Shown: positions 10,114-21,862, numbered from the stretch's first letter. The stretch: 64,000 nucleotides of DNA from Streptococcus mitis (GCF_000722685.1 NZ_JPFV01000011.1:62001-126000); one strand, 5' to 3'. The notes: generated by a model from the sequence alone, not told the origin. A program made the numbers and translations.

Positions 10114-10571
10114 AAAAAAGAGGAATAGTGGCAGTTATTGTACTGCTTTTGATTGGGCTGGATCAGTTAGTCAAATCCTATATCGTCCAGCAAATTCCAC
10201 TGGGTGAAGTGCGCTCTTGGATTCCCAATTTCGTTAGTTTGACCTACCTGCAAAATCGAGGGGCAGCCTTTTCTATCTTACAAGATCAGCAGTTCTTATT
10301 CGCTGTCATTACCCTGGTTGTCGTGGTAGGTGCCATTTGGTATCTACATAAACACATGGAGGACTCATTCTGGATGGTCTTGGGTTTGACCTTGATTATC
10401 GCAGGTGGTCTTGGAAACTTTATTGACAGGGTGAGTCAGGGCTTTGTTGTGGATATGTTTCACCTTGACTTTATTAATTTTGCAATTTTCAATGTTGCAG
10501 ATAGTTATCTGACAGTTGGAGTGATTATTTTATTGATTGCAATGTTAAAAGAGGAAATAAATGGAAATTAA
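10110..10571 (+). CDS. lspA: Lipoprotein signal peptidase II
   Basis: Membrane aspartyl protease that removes the signal peptide of prolipoproteins at the lipobox Cys. The 153 aa show four membrane segments. Catalytic aspartates are expected at D115 (VVDMFH) and D131 (FNVADS), with the conserved GGLGNFIDR preceding them and NRGAAFSI near residue 49. Its start overlaps the regulator by 4 bases and its end overlaps rluD by 11 bases. Substrates in this window would include PpiA, PnrA and the 8528 lipoprotein. Confidence 0.97.
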   Translation: MKKRGIVAVIVLLLIGLDQLVKSYIVQQIPLGEVRSWIPNFVSLTYLQNRGAAFSILQDQQFLFAVITLVVVVGAIWYLHKHMEDSFWMVLGLTLIIAGGLGNFIDRVSQGFVVDMFHLDFINFAIFNVADSYLTVGVIILLIAMLKEEINGN

Positions 10572-11448
10572 AATTGAAACTGGTGGCCTGCGTTTAGATA
10601 AGGCTTTGTCAGATTTGACAGAATTATCACGCAGTCTCGCGAATGAACAAATCAAATCAGGCCAGGTCTTGGTCAATGGCCAAGTCAAGAAAGCTAAATA
10701 CACTGTCCAAGAGGGCGATGTTGTCACTTACCATGTGCCAGAACCAGAGGTCTTAGAGTATGTAGCTGAGAATCTTCCGCTAGAAATCATCTACCAAGAT
10801 GAGGATGTGGCTGTCGTTAATAAGCCTCAGGGGATGGTTGTGCATCCGAGTGCTGGACATACTAGTGGAACTCTGGTAAATGCCCTTATGTATCATATTA
10901 AGGACTTGTCGGGTATCAATGGGGTTCTGCGTCCAGGAATTGTTCACCGTATTGATAAGGATACGTCAGGCCTTCTCATGATTGCTAAAAACGATGAGGC
11001 GCATCTAGCACTTGCTCAAGAACTTAAGGATAAAAAGTCTTTACGCAAATATTGGGCGATTGTTCATGGAAATCTACCCAATGATCGTGGTGTGATTGAA
11101 GCACCGATTGGCCGTAGTGAAAAAGACCGTAAGAAACAGGCTGTGACTGCTAAAGGTAAGCCTGCAGTGACTCGTTTCCACGTCTTGGAACGCTTTGGAG
11201 ATTATAGCTTAGTGGAGTTGCAGCTGGAAACAGGCCGTACCCATCAAATCCGTGTCCACATGGCTTATATTGGTCATCCAGTCGCTGGTGATGAAGTCTA
11301 TGGTCCACGCAAGACTTTGAAAGGGCATGGGCAATTTCTTCATGCCAAGACTCTAGGGTTTACTCATCCGAGAACAGGTGAGATCTTGGAATTTACAGCA
11401 GATATCCCAGAAATTTTTAAGGAAACATTAGAGAGATTGAGAAAGTAA
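10561..11448 (+). CDS. rluD: RluD-like 23S rRNA pseudouridine synthase
   Basis: Converts specific uridines to pseudouridine in large-subunit rRNA. The 295 aa contain an N-terminal S4 RNA-binding domain (about residues 8-60) and the catalytic domain with [15 protein letters not shown], in which Asp132 is the expected nucleophile. The later motif [11 protein letters not shown] is also family-typical. It overlaps lspA by 11 bases and is followed after 2 bases by pce. Exact target positions (RluD versus RluC type) cannot be settled from sequence. Confidence 0.93.
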   Translation: MEIKIETGGLRLDKALSDLTELSRSLANEQIKSGQVLVNGQVKKAKYTVQEGDVVTYHVPEPEVLEYVAENLPLEIIYQDEDVAVVNKPQGMVVHPSAGHTSGTLVNALMYHIKDLSGINGVLRPGIVHRIDKDTSGLLMIAKNDEAHLALAQELKDKKSLRKYWAIVHGNLPNDRGVIEAPIGRSEKDRKKQAVTAKGKPAVTRFHVLERFGDYSLVELQLETGRTHQIRVHMAYIGHPVAGDEVYGPRKTLKGHGQFLHAKTLGFTHPRTGEILEFTADIPEIFKETLERLRK

Positions 11449-11450
11449 GA

Positions 11451-13346
11451 ATGAAAAAGAAATTAACTAGTTTAGCCCTTGCAAGCACTTTTTTAGCTTT
11501 GTCATGGTATGGGAATGTTCAAGCTCAAGAAAGTTCAGGAAATAAAATTCACTTTATTAATGTTCATGAAGGTGGCAGTGATGCGATTATTCTTGAAAGC
11601 AATGGACATTTTGCCATGGTGGATACAGGAGAAGATTATGATTTCCCAGATGGAAGTGATTCTCGTTATCCATGGAGACAGGGTATCAATACCACTTATA
11701 AGCATGTTCTGACAGACCGTGTTTTTCGTCATTTGAAGGAATTGGGTGTCCAAAAGCTTGATTTTATCTTAGTAACTCATACACATAGTGATCATATTGG
11801 GAATGTTGATGAATTGCTGTCTACCTATCCAGTTGACCGAGTCTATCTTAAGAAATATAGTGATAATCGTATTACTAAGCCTGAACGTCTTTGGGATAAT
11901 CTGTACGGTTATGATAAGGTTTTACAGACTGCTGCAGAAAAAGGTGTTTCAGTTATTCAAAACATCACACAAGGGGATGCTCATTTTCAGTTTGGAGACA
12001 TGGATATTCAGCTCTATAATTATGAAAATGAATATGATGAGAATGGAAATCTTAAACCTGTTTGGGATGATAATTCCAATTCCTTGATTAGTGTGGTGAA
12101 AGTTAATGGCAAGAAAATTTATCTTGGGGGCGACTTAGATAATGTTCATGGAGCAGAAGACAAGTACGGTTCTCTCATTGGAAAAGTTGATTTGATGAAG
12201 TTTAACCATCATTTAGATACAAAAAATTCTAATACAAAAAATTTTATAAGAAATTTGTCTCCTGAGATAATTGTTCAAACTTCCTCCTCACCAATTGGTT
12301 CGTATGATAGCGGTCAAGAAATAAATAGGGAATATATTAGCTGGCTTGAATCAATGGGAATTCAACATATAAACGCAGCCAGCAAAGACTATGATGCGAC
12401 AGTTTTTGATATTCGAAAAGATGGATTTGTCAATATTTCAACATCCTACAAGCCGATTCCAAGTTTTCAAGCTGGTTGGCATAAGAGTGCTTATGGAAAC
12501 TGGTGGTATCAAGCACCTGATTCTACAGGAGAGTATGCTGTCGGTTGGAATGAAATCGAAGGTGAATGGTATTACTTTAACCAAACGGGTATCTTATTAC
12601 AGAATCAATGGAAAAAATGGAACAATCATTGGTTCTATTTGACAGACTCTGGTGTTGCTGCTAAAAATTGGAAGAAAATCGCTGGAATCTGGTATTATTT
12701 TAACAAAGAAAACCAGATGGAAATTGGTTGGATTCAAGATAAAGAGCAGTGGTATTATTTGGATGTTGATGGCTCTATGAAGACAGGTTGGCTTCAATAT
12801 AAGGGGCAATGGTATTACTTTGCCCAATCAGGGGAAATGAAAACGGGTTGGGTAAAAGATAAAGAAACCTGGTACTATTTGGATTCTACTGGTATCATGA
12901 AGACAGGCGAGATAGAAGTTTCTGGTCATCATTACTATCTAGAAGAATCAGGAGCTATGAAGCAAGGCTGGCTTAAAAAGGCAAATGATTGGTATTTCTA
13001 CAAGACAGACGGTTCACGAGCTGTGGGTTGGATCAAGGACAAGGATAAATGGTACTTCTTGAAAGAAAATGGTCAATTACTTGTGAATGGTAAGACACCA
13101 GAAGGCTATACTGTTGATTCAAGTGGAGCCTGGTTAGTGGATGTTCCGGTCGAGAAATCTTCTACAACTAAAGTCACAAGTAATTCAGAAATAAAAGAAT
13201 CCAATGAAGTAGTGAAAAAAGAACTAGAAAATAAAGAAACGAGTCAACACGAAAGTATTACAAGTTCTTCAACTAGTCAAGATTTGACTTCTTCAATTTC
13301 ACAAATCTCTGAAACGAGTGCAAACAAATCGGAATCAGAACAGTAG
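11451..13346 (+). CDS. pce: Choline-binding phosphorylcholine esterase Pce (CbpE)
   Basis: Surface enzyme that removes phosphorylcholine from teichoic and lipoteichoic acids and can hydrolyse host phosphorylcholine compounds. A signal peptide ends near VQAQE (residues 23-27). The metallo-beta-lactamase-fold catalytic domain carries the zinc motif THTHSDH (H110, H112, D114, H115). From about residue 340 to 545 there are roughly ten choline-binding repeats of GW...WYY type, which anchor the protein to cell-wall choline. A tail of about 75 residues rich in Ser, Thr and Glu follows. Total length 631 aa is close to the pneumococcal protein. Its presence supports a mitis-group host with choline-containing teichoic acid. 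Confidence 0.96.
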   Translation: MKKKLTSLALASTFLALSWYGNVQAQESSGNKIHFINVHEGGSDAIILESNGHFAMVDTGEDYDFPDGSDSRYPWRQGINTTYKHVLTDRVFRHLKELGVQKLDFILVTHTHSDHIGNVDELLSTYPVDRVYLKKYSDNRITKPERLWDNLYGYDKVLQTAAEKGVSVIQNITQGDAHFQFGDMDIQLYNYENEYDENGNLKPVWDDNSNSLISVVKVNGKKIYLGGDLDNVHGAEDKYGSLIGKVDLMKFNHHLDTKNSNTKNFIRNLSPEIIVQTSSSPIGSYDSGQEINREYISWLESMGIQHINAASKDYDATVFDIRKDGFVNISTSYKPIPSFQAGWHKSAYGNWWYQAPDSTGEYAVGWNEIEGEWYYFNQTGILLQNQWKKWNNHWFYLTDSGVAAKNWKKIAGIWYYFNKENQMEIGWIQDKEQWYYLDVDGSMKTGWLQYKGQWYYFAQSGEMKTGWVKDKETWYYLDSTGIMKTGEIEVSGHHYYLEESGAMKQGWLKKANDWYFYKTDGSRAVGWIKDKDKWYFLKENGQLLVNGKTPEGYTVDSSGAWLVDVPVEKSSTTKVTSNSEIKESNEVVKKELENKETSQHESITSSSTSQDLTSSISQISETSANKSESEQ

Positions 13347-13378
13347 TAAATATTAGTATCTTAAAAACATGATTAAAG

Positions 13379-13410
13379 CGCTATTCTTAGGAGTAGCGGT
13401 TTTTCTTTTT
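13379..13410 (+). terminator. Terminator of the pce operon
   Basis: CGCTATTC pairs with GGAGTAGCG over a short TTA loop, followed by a T-rich run. Confidence 0.8.
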
Positions 13411-13468
13411 ATTTAAAAAGAGGGCAAAAAGGGAGAGTAAGTAATTTTCTAACTGTTTAACTCAATCT

Positions 13469-13498
13469 AAAAATCCCCAATCGAAGCGATTGAGGATT
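13469..13498 (-). terminator. Terminator of gdhA
   Basis: On the minus strand AATCCTCAATCG pairs with CGATTGGGGATT across CTT and is followed by TTTTT, 13 bases beyond the gdhA stop. Confidence 0.9.
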
Positions 13499-13511
13499 AA
13501 GCAAATGAATC

Positions 13512-14876
<1,365 letters not shown>

Positions 14877-14897
14877 TTATATTTTATTACATGAGCC

Positions 14898-14926
14898 ATT
14901 ATAGCAGAATTTTTTTTGAGTGTAAA
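14898..14926 (-). promoter_or_regulatory. Promoter of gdhA
   Basis: On the minus strand TTTACA (14921-14926), a 17-base spacer and an extended TGCTATAAT (-10 at 14898-14903). Confidence 0.8.
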
Positions 14927-15062
14927 GAAAAAAACAGAAATTTTCTAAAAATTCTTTCAATTTATAAAACCGAACGTTTTAGATAGAAATTAGTTTCTCA
15001 AAGAGAAAAGCTGAAAATATGGTATAATATTAGAAATAAATGGAATCCGGAGGATCAGAATC

Positions 15063-15998
15063 ATGGTATCAACGAAAACACAAATTGCTGGTTTTGAGTT
15101 TGACAATTGCTTGATGAATGCAGCAGGTGTGGCTTGTATGACGATAGAGGAGCTAGAAGGGGTTAAAAACTCAGCGGCAGGAACCTTTGTCACTAAGACA
15201 GCGACCTTGGACTTCCGTCAGGGAAATCCTGAGCCACGCTATCAAGATGTTCCACTTGGTTCCATCAACTCTATGGGCTTGCCAAATAATGGCTTAGACT
15301 ATTATTTGGACTATCTTTTGGACTTGCAGGAAAAAGAGCCAAGCCGAACTTTCTTCTTATCTCTAGTCGGCATGTCTCCAGAAGAAACCCATACTATCTT
15401 GAAAAAAGTCCAAGAGAGTGATTTTCGTGGTCTGACTGAGCTAAACCTTTCCTGTCCAAATGTTCCAGGTAAACCTCAGATTGCCTATGATTTTGAGACA
15501 ACAGATCGGATTTTGGCAGAGGTGTTTGCCTACTTCACTAAACCTCTGGGAATTAAATTGCCACCATATTTTGACATTGTTCACTTTGACCAAGCGGCAG
15601 CTATTTTCAACAAGTATCCGCTCAAGTTTATCAACTGTGTCAACTCTATCGGAAACGGCCTTTATATAGAAGATGAGTCTGTAGTTATTCGTCCTAAAAA
15701 TGGTTTCGGTGGCATTGGTGGAGAATATATCAAACCGACTGCACTAGCCAATGTTCATGCCTTTTATCAACGCTTAAACCCTCAAATACAAATCATCGGA
15801 ACAGGTGGCGTGTTGACTGGTCGTGATGCCTTTGAACACATCCTCTGTGGAGCAAGTATGGTGCAGGTAGGAACAACTCTTCATAAAGAAGGTGTTGGAG
15901 CTTTTGAACGCATTACCAATGAACTGAAAGCAATCATGGCTGAAAAAGGGTACGAGAGCCTAGAAGATTTCCGTGGGAAATTGCGCTATATCGATTAA
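15063..15998 (+). CDS. pyrDA: Dihydroorotate dehydrogenase, class 1A (fumarate type)
   Basis: Soluble FMN enzyme that oxidises dihydroorotate to orotate in pyrimidine synthesis, using fumarate as acceptor. The 311 aa begin [21 protein letters not shown], like the lactococcal PyrDA. The catalytic cysteine is C131 in [11 protein letters not shown], and the FMN phosphate site is near IIGTGGV. ATG 15063 has CCGGAGG upstream, and an extended -10 (TGGTATAAT, 15020-15028) lies about 35 bases before the start. It precedes holA by 32 bases. Confidence 0.96.
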   Translation: MVSTKTQIAGFEFDNCLMNAAGVACMTIEELEGVKNSAAGTFVTKTATLDFRQGNPEPRYQDVPLGSINSMGLPNNGLDYYLDYLLDLQEKEPSRTFFLSLVGMSPEETHTILKKVQESDFRGLTELNLSCPNVPGKPQIAYDFETTDRILAEVFAYFTKPLGIKLPPYFDIVHFDQAAAIFNKYPLKFINCVNSIGNGLYIEDESVVIRPKNGFGGIGGEYIKPTALANVHAFYQRLNPQIQIIGTGGVLTGRDAFEHILCGASMVQVGTTLHKEGVGAFERITNELKAIMAEKGYESLEDFRGKLRYID

Positions 15999-16030
15999 AT
16001 TCATTAAAAAATCAGAAGAAAGGAGAGAAG

Positions 16031-17068
16031 ATGCTAGCCATTGAAGAAAGTCAGAAGTTGACTTTATCAAATTTATCGAGCCTGAGTCTTTTTACAGGGA
16101 CAGACCAGGGTCAGTTTGAAGTTATGAAGAGTCAAGTGTTGAAACAGATTGGCTATGATTCTGCTGATCTCAACTTTGCCTACTTTGATATGAAAGAAGT
16201 AGTATACAAGGATGTGGAACTGGAGTTAGTCAGCCTTCCTTTCTTTGCGGATGAGAAAATCGTGATACTAGACCATTTTGTCGATATCACAACAGCCAAG
16301 AAACGCTTTTTGACAGATGATGAGCTCAAGTCATTTGAGGAATACCTTGATAATCCTTCACCAACAACCAAGTTGTTAATCTTTGCAGAAGGAAAGCTGG
16401 ATAGTAAAAGACGGTTGGTTAAATTACTTAAGCGTGATGCCAAGGTTTTTGATGCAGTAGAATCCAAAGAACAAGAATTGCGCCAGTATTTCCAAAAGTG
16501 GAGTCAGAAACAAGGTCTGCAGTTTACCAATCATTCTTTTGAAAATCTACTCATCAAGTCGGGTTTTCAATTTAGCGAAATCCAGAAAAATCTCCTCTTT
16601 TTACAGTCCTATAAGGAAGACTCTGTTATCGAGGAAGAGGATATTGTTAACGCAATTCCCAAGACCTTGCAGGACAATATCTTTGACTTAACTCAGTTTA
16701 TTCTGACTAAAAAGATGGACCAGGCGCGTGATTTGGTTAGAGACTTGACCTTGCAAGGTGAAGATGAAATTAAACTGATTGCAGTCATGCTAGGACAATT
16801 TCGGACTTTTACTCAGGTGAAAATTTTGTCGGAGTCTGGGCAAACAGAATCGCAGATTGCAAGTAGTTTAGGTAGTTATCTCGGACGCAATCCTAATCCC
16901 TATCAAATCAAGTTTGCGCTGAGAGATGCGCGAGGACTTTCCTTGAGTTTTTTGAAACAAGCTATTTCTTATTTGATTGAGACAGACTATCAGATTAAGA
17001 CAGGTCTTTATGAAAAGAGTTTCCTTTTTGAAAAGGCACTCCTACAGATTGCTAGTCAGGTCAATTGA
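16031..17068 (+). CDS. holA: DNA polymerase III delta subunit
   Basis: Clamp-loader subunit that opens the sliding clamp during replication. The 345 aa have the family arrangement: an N-terminal AAA-like domain without a functional Walker A (LSLFTGTDQGQFEVMK near residues 18-34), and a helical C-terminal collar domain. It is preceded by AGGAGAGAAG and closely follows pyrDA, so the two may share a transcript. A terminator follows. Confidence 0.92.
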   Translation: MLAIEESQKLTLSNLSSLSLFTGTDQGQFEVMKSQVLKQIGYDSADLNFAYFDMKEVVYKDVELELVSLPFFADEKIVILDHFVDITTAKKRFLTDDELKSFEEYLDNPSPTTKLLIFAEGKLDSKRRLVKLLKRDAKVFDAVESKEQELRQYFQKWSQKQGLQFTNHSFENLLIKSGFQFSEIQKNLLFLQSYKEDSVIEEEDIVNAIPKTLQDNIFDLTQFILTKKMDQARDLVRDLTLQGEDEIKLIAVMLGQFRTFTQVKILSESGQTESQIASSLGSYLGRNPNPYQIKFALRDARGLSLSFLKQAISYLIETDYQIKTGLYEKSFLFEKALLQIASQVN

Positions 17069-17085
17069 TATTTTTTTGAAACTAC

Positions 17086-17118
17086 AACCCGCGTCAAGAT
17101 TATCTTGTCGTGGGTTTC
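17086..17118 (+). terminator. Terminator of holA
   Basis: AACCCGCGTCAAGAT folds with ATCTTGTCGTGGGTT; the stem is long with two mismatches or wobbles, followed by TCTTG. Confidence 0.6.
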
Positions 17119-17137
17119 TTGCTGATTTGCTTATTTT

Positions 17138-17338
17138 ATACTCAATGAAAATCAAAGAGCAAACTAGGAAACTAGCCGCAGGTTGTTCAAAGCACTGCTT
17201 TGAGGTTGTAGATAAGACTGACGAAGTCAGCTCAAAACATGTTTTTGAGGTTGCGGATGAAACTGACGAAGTCAGTAACTATACCTACGGCAAGGCGACG
17301 TTGACGCAGTTTGAAGAGATTTTAGAAGAGTATTATTA
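17138..17338 (+). repeat. BOX element, A-B-B-C arrangement
   Basis: Begins with the boxA start ATACTCAATGAAAATCAAAG, then two 45-base boxB copies each ending ACTGACGAAGTCAG, then boxC with TACGGCAAGGCGACG. BOX repeats are characteristic of pneumococcus and close relatives and are non-autonomous, probably mobile, and able to affect nearby expression. It fills most of the holA-sodA gap; apart from it and the two flanking control elements, nothing is seen there. Confidence 0.93.
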
Positions 17339-17378
17339 GAAAGTATGTCACTGATTTCCTTATCTATAAGCAAAAAAC

Positions 17379-17407
17379 TTGAAAAAAGTGAATGTTTGCG
17401 TTATCAT
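17379..17407 (+). promoter_or_regulatory. Promoter of sodA
   Basis: TTGAAA (17379-17384), 17-base spacer, TATCAT (17402-17407), about 30 bases before the sodA start. Confidence 0.7.
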
Positions 17408-17438
17408 TTTCATATAGAAAGAAAAAGAGGTATTACAG

Positions 17439-18044
17439 ATGGCTATTATCTTACCAGATCTTCCATATGCATACGACGCATTGGAACCATACATCGATGC
17501 GGAAACAATGCACTTGCACCATGACAAACACCATCAAACTTATGTCAACAATGCTAATGCAGCTCTTGAAAAACACCCTGAAATCGGTGAAGATCTTGAA
17601 GCCTTGCTTGCTGATGTAGAATCTATCCCAGCTGATATCCGTCAAGCGCTTATTAACAATGGTGGTGGACATTTGAACCACGCTCTTTTCTGGGAATTGA
17701 TGACTCCTGAGAAAACAGCTCCTTCAGCAGAACTTGCAGCAGCAATCGATGCAACATTTGGTTCATTTGAAGAATTCCAAGCAGCCTTCACTGCAGCAGC
17801 AACAACTCGTTTCGGTTCAGGATGGGCATGGTTGGTTGTCAACAAAGAAGGTAAACTTGAAGTGACTTCAACAGCAAACCAAGACACACCAATCTCAGAA
17901 GGTAAAAAACCAATCTTGGGCTTGGACGTTTGGGAACATGCTTACTACGTGAAATACCGCAACGTGCGTCCTGATTACATCAAAGCTTTCTTCTCAGTGA
18001 TCAACTGGAACAAAGTAGATGAATTGTACGCAGCTGCTAAATAA
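17439..18044 (+). CDS. sodA: Manganese superoxide dismutase
   Basis: Detoxifies superoxide in the cytosol. The 201 aa hold all four metal ligands: H27 ([10 protein letters not shown] region), H81 (LNHALFW), D163 and H167 ([10 protein letters not shown]). The GGHLNH region and the DVWEHAYY block agree with the Mn/Fe family; pneumococcal-type SodA uses manganese. The gene is monocistronic, with a promoter downstream of a BOX element and its own terminator. Confidence 0.98.
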   Translation: MAIILPDLPYAYDALEPYIDAETMHLHHDKHHQTYVNNANAALEKHPEIGEDLEALLADVESIPADIRQALINNGGGHLNHALFWELMTPEKTAPSAELAAAIDATFGSFEEFQAAFTAAATTRFGSGWAWLVVNKEGKLEVTSTANQDTPISEGKKPILGLDVWEHAYYVKYRNVRPDYIKAFFSVINWNKVDELYAAAK

Positions 18045-18053
18045 TGATAGTTG

Positions 18054-18080
18054 GAGGGAAGAATTGTTCTTCTCTTTTTT
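18054..18080 (+). terminator. Terminator of sodA
   Basis: GAAGAA/TTCTTC stem within GAGGGAAGAATTGTTCTTC, then a run of T residues. Confidence 0.75.
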
Positions 18081-18200
18081 AGGTTATATGATTCTGGTCT
18101 GATAAAATCGTCAGACTTTTTTCATTTTTATGAGAAACGTGCTAACTGCTAGAAATTATGGTAGAATAAAGTATTAAGTAATCGTGAAAAAAGGATATCT

Positions 18201-18731
18201 ATGCGAAAAGAAATTGCACCTGAATTATACAACTATAACAAGTTTCCTGGTCCTGAGTTTCATTTACACGGGGACAAGGTCGAAACGGAAGGGATAGCTT
18301 TTTCCTTGGTGGAAAATATCAAGGATGCCTTCGATGTGACGGCTTTTAATCAGCGTTTTTCAGAAGTCTTAACCAAGTTTGATTATATAGTGGGAGATTG
18401 GAGCAACGAACAGCTTCGCCTACGAGGTTTTTATAAGGATGATCGAACAGAAGAAAAACTTGAAAAAATCAGTCGTTTACAAGACTACCTTTTAGAGTAT
18501 TGTAGTTATGGTTGTGCCTATTTTGTCTTAGAAAATGAAGCCCCTAAGCGAGCATCATTTGACAAGAAAATGCGTAAGAAGGAAGAAGAACAGCCTTCTA
18601 AAAAAGGAAAGAAACCGACTCAAACCAAACGAAAACCGAATGCAGATAAGAAAAATAGACGTCGTCAGAAAGACCAGCATTCTCAGAAAGAGGATAAGGG
18701 ACAACGTCATTTTGTCATTCGTCAGAAGTGA
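18201..18731 (+). CDS. YutD family protein
   Basis: Conserved Firmicutes protein of the YutD (DUF1027) family, function not established. The folded part covers about residues 15-120 (LVENIKDAFDVTAFNQRFSE, YIVGDWSNEQLRLRGFY, then YCSYGCAYFVLEN). The last 55 residues are an extremely Lys/Arg/Gln-rich tail that looks disordered and could bind nucleic acid. It is the first gene of a run with rlmN, vanZ and an ABC-F gene, spaced 20 bases before rlmN. Confidence 0.85.
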   Translation: MRKEIAPELYNYNKFPGPEFHLHGDKVETEGIAFSLVENIKDAFDVTAFNQRFSEVLTKFDYIVGDWSNEQLRLRGFYKDDRTEEKLEKISRLQDYLLEYCSYGCAYFVLENEAPKRASFDKKMRKKEEEQPSKKGKKPTQTKRKPNADKKNRRRQKDQHSQKEDKGQRHFVIRQK

Positions 18732-18751
18732 GTAGAGAATAAGGAGAAGAA

Positions 18752-19837
18752 ATGAAACCGTCAATTTATAGTTTAACACGTCAAACCATGCAGGAATGGG
18801 TTTTGGAGCAGGGAGAAAAGAAATTCCGTGCAGATCAAATCTGGGAATGGCTTTACCGTAAGCGTGTCCAGTCATTTGAAGAAATGACTAACCTTTCCAA
18901 GGATTTGATTGCTAAGCTTAATGACCAGTTTGTGGTCAATCCCTTGAAACAGCGTATCGTGCAAGAGTCTGCTGATGGTACTGTTAAATATCTCTTTGAG
19001 TTGCCTGATGGTATGCTGATTGAGACTGTACTGATGCGTCAGCACTATGGTTTGTCAGTCTGTGTGACGACTCAGGTCGGCTGTAATATCGGTTGTACCT
19101 TCTGTGCTTCTGGTTTGATTAAGAAGCAACGTGACCTCAATAACGGTGAAATTGTAGCGCAAATCATGCTGGTTCAGAAATACTTTGATGAGCGTGGTCA
19201 GGATGAACGCGTCAGCCATATCGTTGTCATGGGAATCGGTGAGCCCTTTGATAACTACAACAATGTCTTGAATTTCGTTCGTACCATCAATGATGACAAG
19301 GGGATGGCTATCGGGGCTCGTCACATCACTGTTTCTACGTCAGGTTTGGCCCATAAAATTCGTGATTTTGCTAATGAAGGGGTTCAGGTCAATCTTGCCG
19401 TTTCTCTTCACGCGCCTAACAATGAATTGCGCTCAAGCATCATGAAGATTAACCGTGCCTTTCCGATTGAAAAACTCTTTGCCGCTATTGAGTACTATAT
19501 CGAAACAACCAATCGTCGTGTGACCTTTGAGTATATTATGCTCAATGAAGTCAATGACGGTGTAGAACAAGCCTTGGAATTGGCTGAATTGCTCAAGAAC
19601 ATCAAGAAATTGTCTTATGTAAACTTGATTCCTTACAATCCAGTTAGTGAGCATGACCAATATAGCCGTAGTCCTAAAGAGCGCGTCCTGGCCTTCTATG
19701 ATACGCTTAAGAAAAAAGGGGTTAACTGTGTGGTTCGTCAAGAGCATGGTACTGATATTGATGCAGCTTGTGGACAATTGCGTTCTAATACAATGAAACG
19801 CGACCGCCAGAAAGCAGTCGCAGCAGTCAATCCTTAA
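18752..19837 (+). CDS. rlmN: Dual-specificity rRNA/tRNA adenine C2-methyltransferase RlmN
   Basis: Radical-SAM enzyme that methylates C2 of a 23S rRNA adenine at the peptidyl-transferase centre and of tRNA position 37. The 361 aa hold the iron-sulfur CxxxCxxC motif at C111, C115 and C118 ([12 protein letters not shown]). The C-terminal methyl-carrying cysteine is seen in [13 protein letters not shown] 18752 follows AAGGAG. Its stop codon overlaps the vanZ start (TAATG). Confidence 0.96.
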   Translation: MKPSIYSLTRQTMQEWVLEQGEKKFRADQIWEWLYRKRVQSFEEMTNLSKDLIAKLNDQFVVNPLKQRIVQESADGTVKYLFELPDGMLIETVLMRQHYGLSVCVTTQVGCNIGCTFCASGLIKKQRDLNNGEIVAQIMLVQKYFDERGQDERVSHIVVMGIGEPFDNYNNVLNFVRTINDDKGMAIGARHITVSTSGLAHKIRDFANEGVQVNLAVSLHAPNNELRSSIMKINRAFPIEKLFAAIEYYIETTNRRVTFEYIMLNEVNDGVEQALELAELLKNIKKLSYVNLIPYNPVSEHDQYSRSPKERVLAFYDTLKKKGVNCVVRQEHGTDIDAACGQLRSNTMKRDRQKAVAAVNP

Positions 19838-20319
19838 TGATGAAGAAAACTTATAATCATGTTTTGGTCTGGGGAGTTATTTTCTATAGCATTTGCATTG
19901 TCTACTTTTGCTTTACTCCTCAAGAACAATCTCCTGTAGGAGTTGAAACTCCAGGTATTCAGCATCTTGGACGCCTGGTTTTTCTTTTGACTCCTTTCAA
20001 TTCTCTCTGGAAACTGGGCGAAGTGAGTGATGTAGGACAATTATCTTGGATTTTTTTACAAAATATCCTCAATGTCTTCTTGCTTTTTCCTTTGGTGTTC
20101 CAACTCCTTTATCTCCTTCCAAACTTGCGGAAAACAAAAAAAGTGCTACTTTTTAGTTTTCTAGTGAGTCTTGGAATTGAGTGTACGCAGTTAGTCTTGG
20201 ACTTTTTCTTTGATTTTAATCGCGTCTTTGAGATTGATGATTTGTGGACCAATACCTTGGGTGGCTATTCGGCTTGGCTCCTCTATAAACAATTACATAA
20301 AAATAAGATAAGGAATTAA
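19837..20319 (+). CDS. VanZ-like membrane protein
   Basis: Membrane protein of 160 aa with about four hydrophobic segments and the VanZ-type features CFTPQ near residue 24 and EIDDLWTNTLGGYSAWLLY near the C-terminus. VanZ family members confer low teicoplanin resistance in enterococci, but chromosomal homologues have no settled role. The ATG overlaps the rlmN stop by one base, so it is translationally coupled; ATG 19840 is a second possible start. The ABC-F gene follows after 1 base. Confidence 0.82.
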   Translation: MMKKTYNHVLVWGVIFYSICIVYFCFTPQEQSPVGVETPGIQHLGRLVFLLTPFNSLWKLGEVSDVGQLSWIFLQNILNVFLLFPLVFQLLYLLPNLRKTKKVLLFSFLVSLGIECTQLVLDFFFDFNRVFEIDDLWTNTLGGYSAWLLYKQLHKNKIRN

Positions 20320-20320
20320 A

Positions 20321-21862
20321 ATGAGTATTTTAGAAGTTAAAAATCTGAGTCACGGTTTTGGCGACCGTGCAATTTTTGAAGATGTGTCCTTCCGTCTCCT
20401 CAAGGGGGAACATATCGGCCTGGTCGGTGCTAATGGTGAAGGGAAATCAACCTTTATGAGCATTGTGACTGGTAAGATGTTACCAGATGAAGGGAAGGTT
20501 GAGTGGTCAAAGTATGTGACTGCTGGTTACTTGGATCAGCACTCTGTCTTGGAAGAAGGACAGTCGGTGCGTGATGTTCTCCGTACAGCCTTTGATGAGC
20601 TTTTCAAAGCAGAAGCCCGTATCAATGACCTCTATATGGAAATGGCTGAAGATGGAGCGGATGTTGATGCTCTTATGGAAGAAGTTGGTGAACTTCAAGA
20701 CCGTCTGGAGAGTCGTGATTTTTATACCTTGGATGCTAAGATTGATGAAGTGGCGCGTGCCCTTGGTGTCATGGACTTTGGCATGGATACGGATGTAACT
20801 TCTTTGTCAGGTGGTCAAAGAACCAAGGTGCTTTTGGCTAAACTTCTCCTTGAAAAGCCTGATATCTTGCTTTTGGACGAGCCGACCAACTACTTGGATG
20901 CTGAGCACATTGACTGGCTTAAGCGCTATCTCCAAAACTATGAAAATGCCTTTGTCCTTATTTCGCACGATATTCCATTCCTCAATGATGTTATCAATAT
21001 CGTCTATCATGTGGAAAATCAACAGCTGACGCGTTATTCTGGTGACTACTACCAGTTCCAAGAAGTCTATGCTATGAAGAAATCTCAACTGGAGGCGGCC
21101 TACGAACGTCAGCAAAAAGAAATTGCAGACCTCAAAGACTTCGTAGCTCGAAACAAAGCGCGTGTTGCAACACGAAACATGGCCATGTCTCGTCAGAAGA
21201 AATTGGATAAGATGGATATTATCGAACTCCAAAGTGAGAAACCAAAACCATCCTTTGATTTCAAACCGGCTCGTACACCAGGGCGCTTTATCTTCCAAGC
21301 CAAGGATTTGCAGATTGGTTATGACCGTCCACTTACCAAGCCTTTAAATCTTACCTTTGAACGTAATCAAAAGGTTGCTATTATCGGTGCCAATGGTATC
21401 GGGAAAACAACTCTCTTGAAGAGTCTCTTGGGAATTATCCCACCAATCGCTGGGGAAGTGGAACGTGGAGATTATCTAGAACTTGGCTACTTTGAACAAG
21501 AAGTAGAAGGCGGTAATCGCCAAACTCCTCTTGAAGCTGTCTGGAATGCCTTTCCAGCTCTCAACCAAGCAGAAGTTCGTGCAGCTCTTGCCCGTTGTGG
21601 TTTGACAACCAAGCATATTGAAAGCCAAATTCAGGTCTTGTCAGGTGGGGAACAAGCCAAGGTTCGTTTCTGTCTCTTGATGAATCGTGAAAACAATGTT
21701 TTAGTGCTGGACGAGCCGACCAACCACTTGGATGTGGATGCCAAGGATGAACTCAAACGCGCTCTCAAAGAATACAAGGGGTCTATCCTTATGGTCTGTC
21801 ACGAACCAGACTTTTATGAAGGCTGGATGGACCAAATATGGGATTTTAATAATTTAACTTAA
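20321..21862 (+). CDS. ABC-F family ATPase
   Basis: Soluble tandem ATP-binding protein of 513 aa without membrane segments, an ABC-F type translation factor that acts at the ribosomal E site. Two ABC domains are clear: the first has GANGEGKST, LSGGQRTK and LLLDEPTNYLD; the second has GANGIGKTT, LSGGEQAK and LVLDEPTNHLD. A charged linker of about 80 residues lies between them (residues about 245-325). It resembles the YbiT/housekeeping type more than antibiotic resistance proteins, but this is an inference. It ends the yutD-rlmN-vanZ run. Confidence 0.93.
   Translation: MSILEVKNLSHGFGDRAIFEDVSFRLLKGEHIGLVGANGEGKSTFMSIVTGKMLPDEGKVEWSKYVTAGYLDQHSVLEEGQSVRDVLRTAFDELFKAEARINDLYMEMAEDGADVDALMEEVGELQDRLESRDFYTLDAKIDEVARALGVMDFGMDTDVTSLSGGQRTKVLLAKLLLEKPDILLLDEPTNYLDAEHIDWLKRYLQNYENAFVLISHDIPFLNDVINIVYHVENQQLTRYSGDYYQFQEVYAMKKSQLEAAYERQQKEIADLKDFVARNKARVATRNMAMSRQKKLDKMDIIELQSEKPKPSFDFKPARTPGRFIFQAKDLQIGYDRPLTKPLNLTFERNQKVAIIGANGIGKTTLLKSLLGIIPPIAGEVERGDYLELGYFEQEVEGGNRQTPLEAVWNAFPALNQAEVRAALARCGLTTKHIESQIQVLSGGEQAKVRFCLLMNRENNVLVLDEPTNHLDVDAKDELKRALKEYKGSILMVCHEPDFYEGWMDQIWDFNNLT

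Noticed and set aside
12480..13110. Tandem repeats within pce
   Set aside because: These are the choline-binding repeats of the protein, not a DNA repeat element.
16977..17339. A 120-codon frame overlapping the end of holA and running through the BOX element
   Set aside because: It is in another frame than holA, has no ribosome site and is made of repeat sequence.
20807..21298. A 163-codon minus-strand frame inside the ABC-F gene
   Set aside because: Antisense shadow of a strongly conserved gene.
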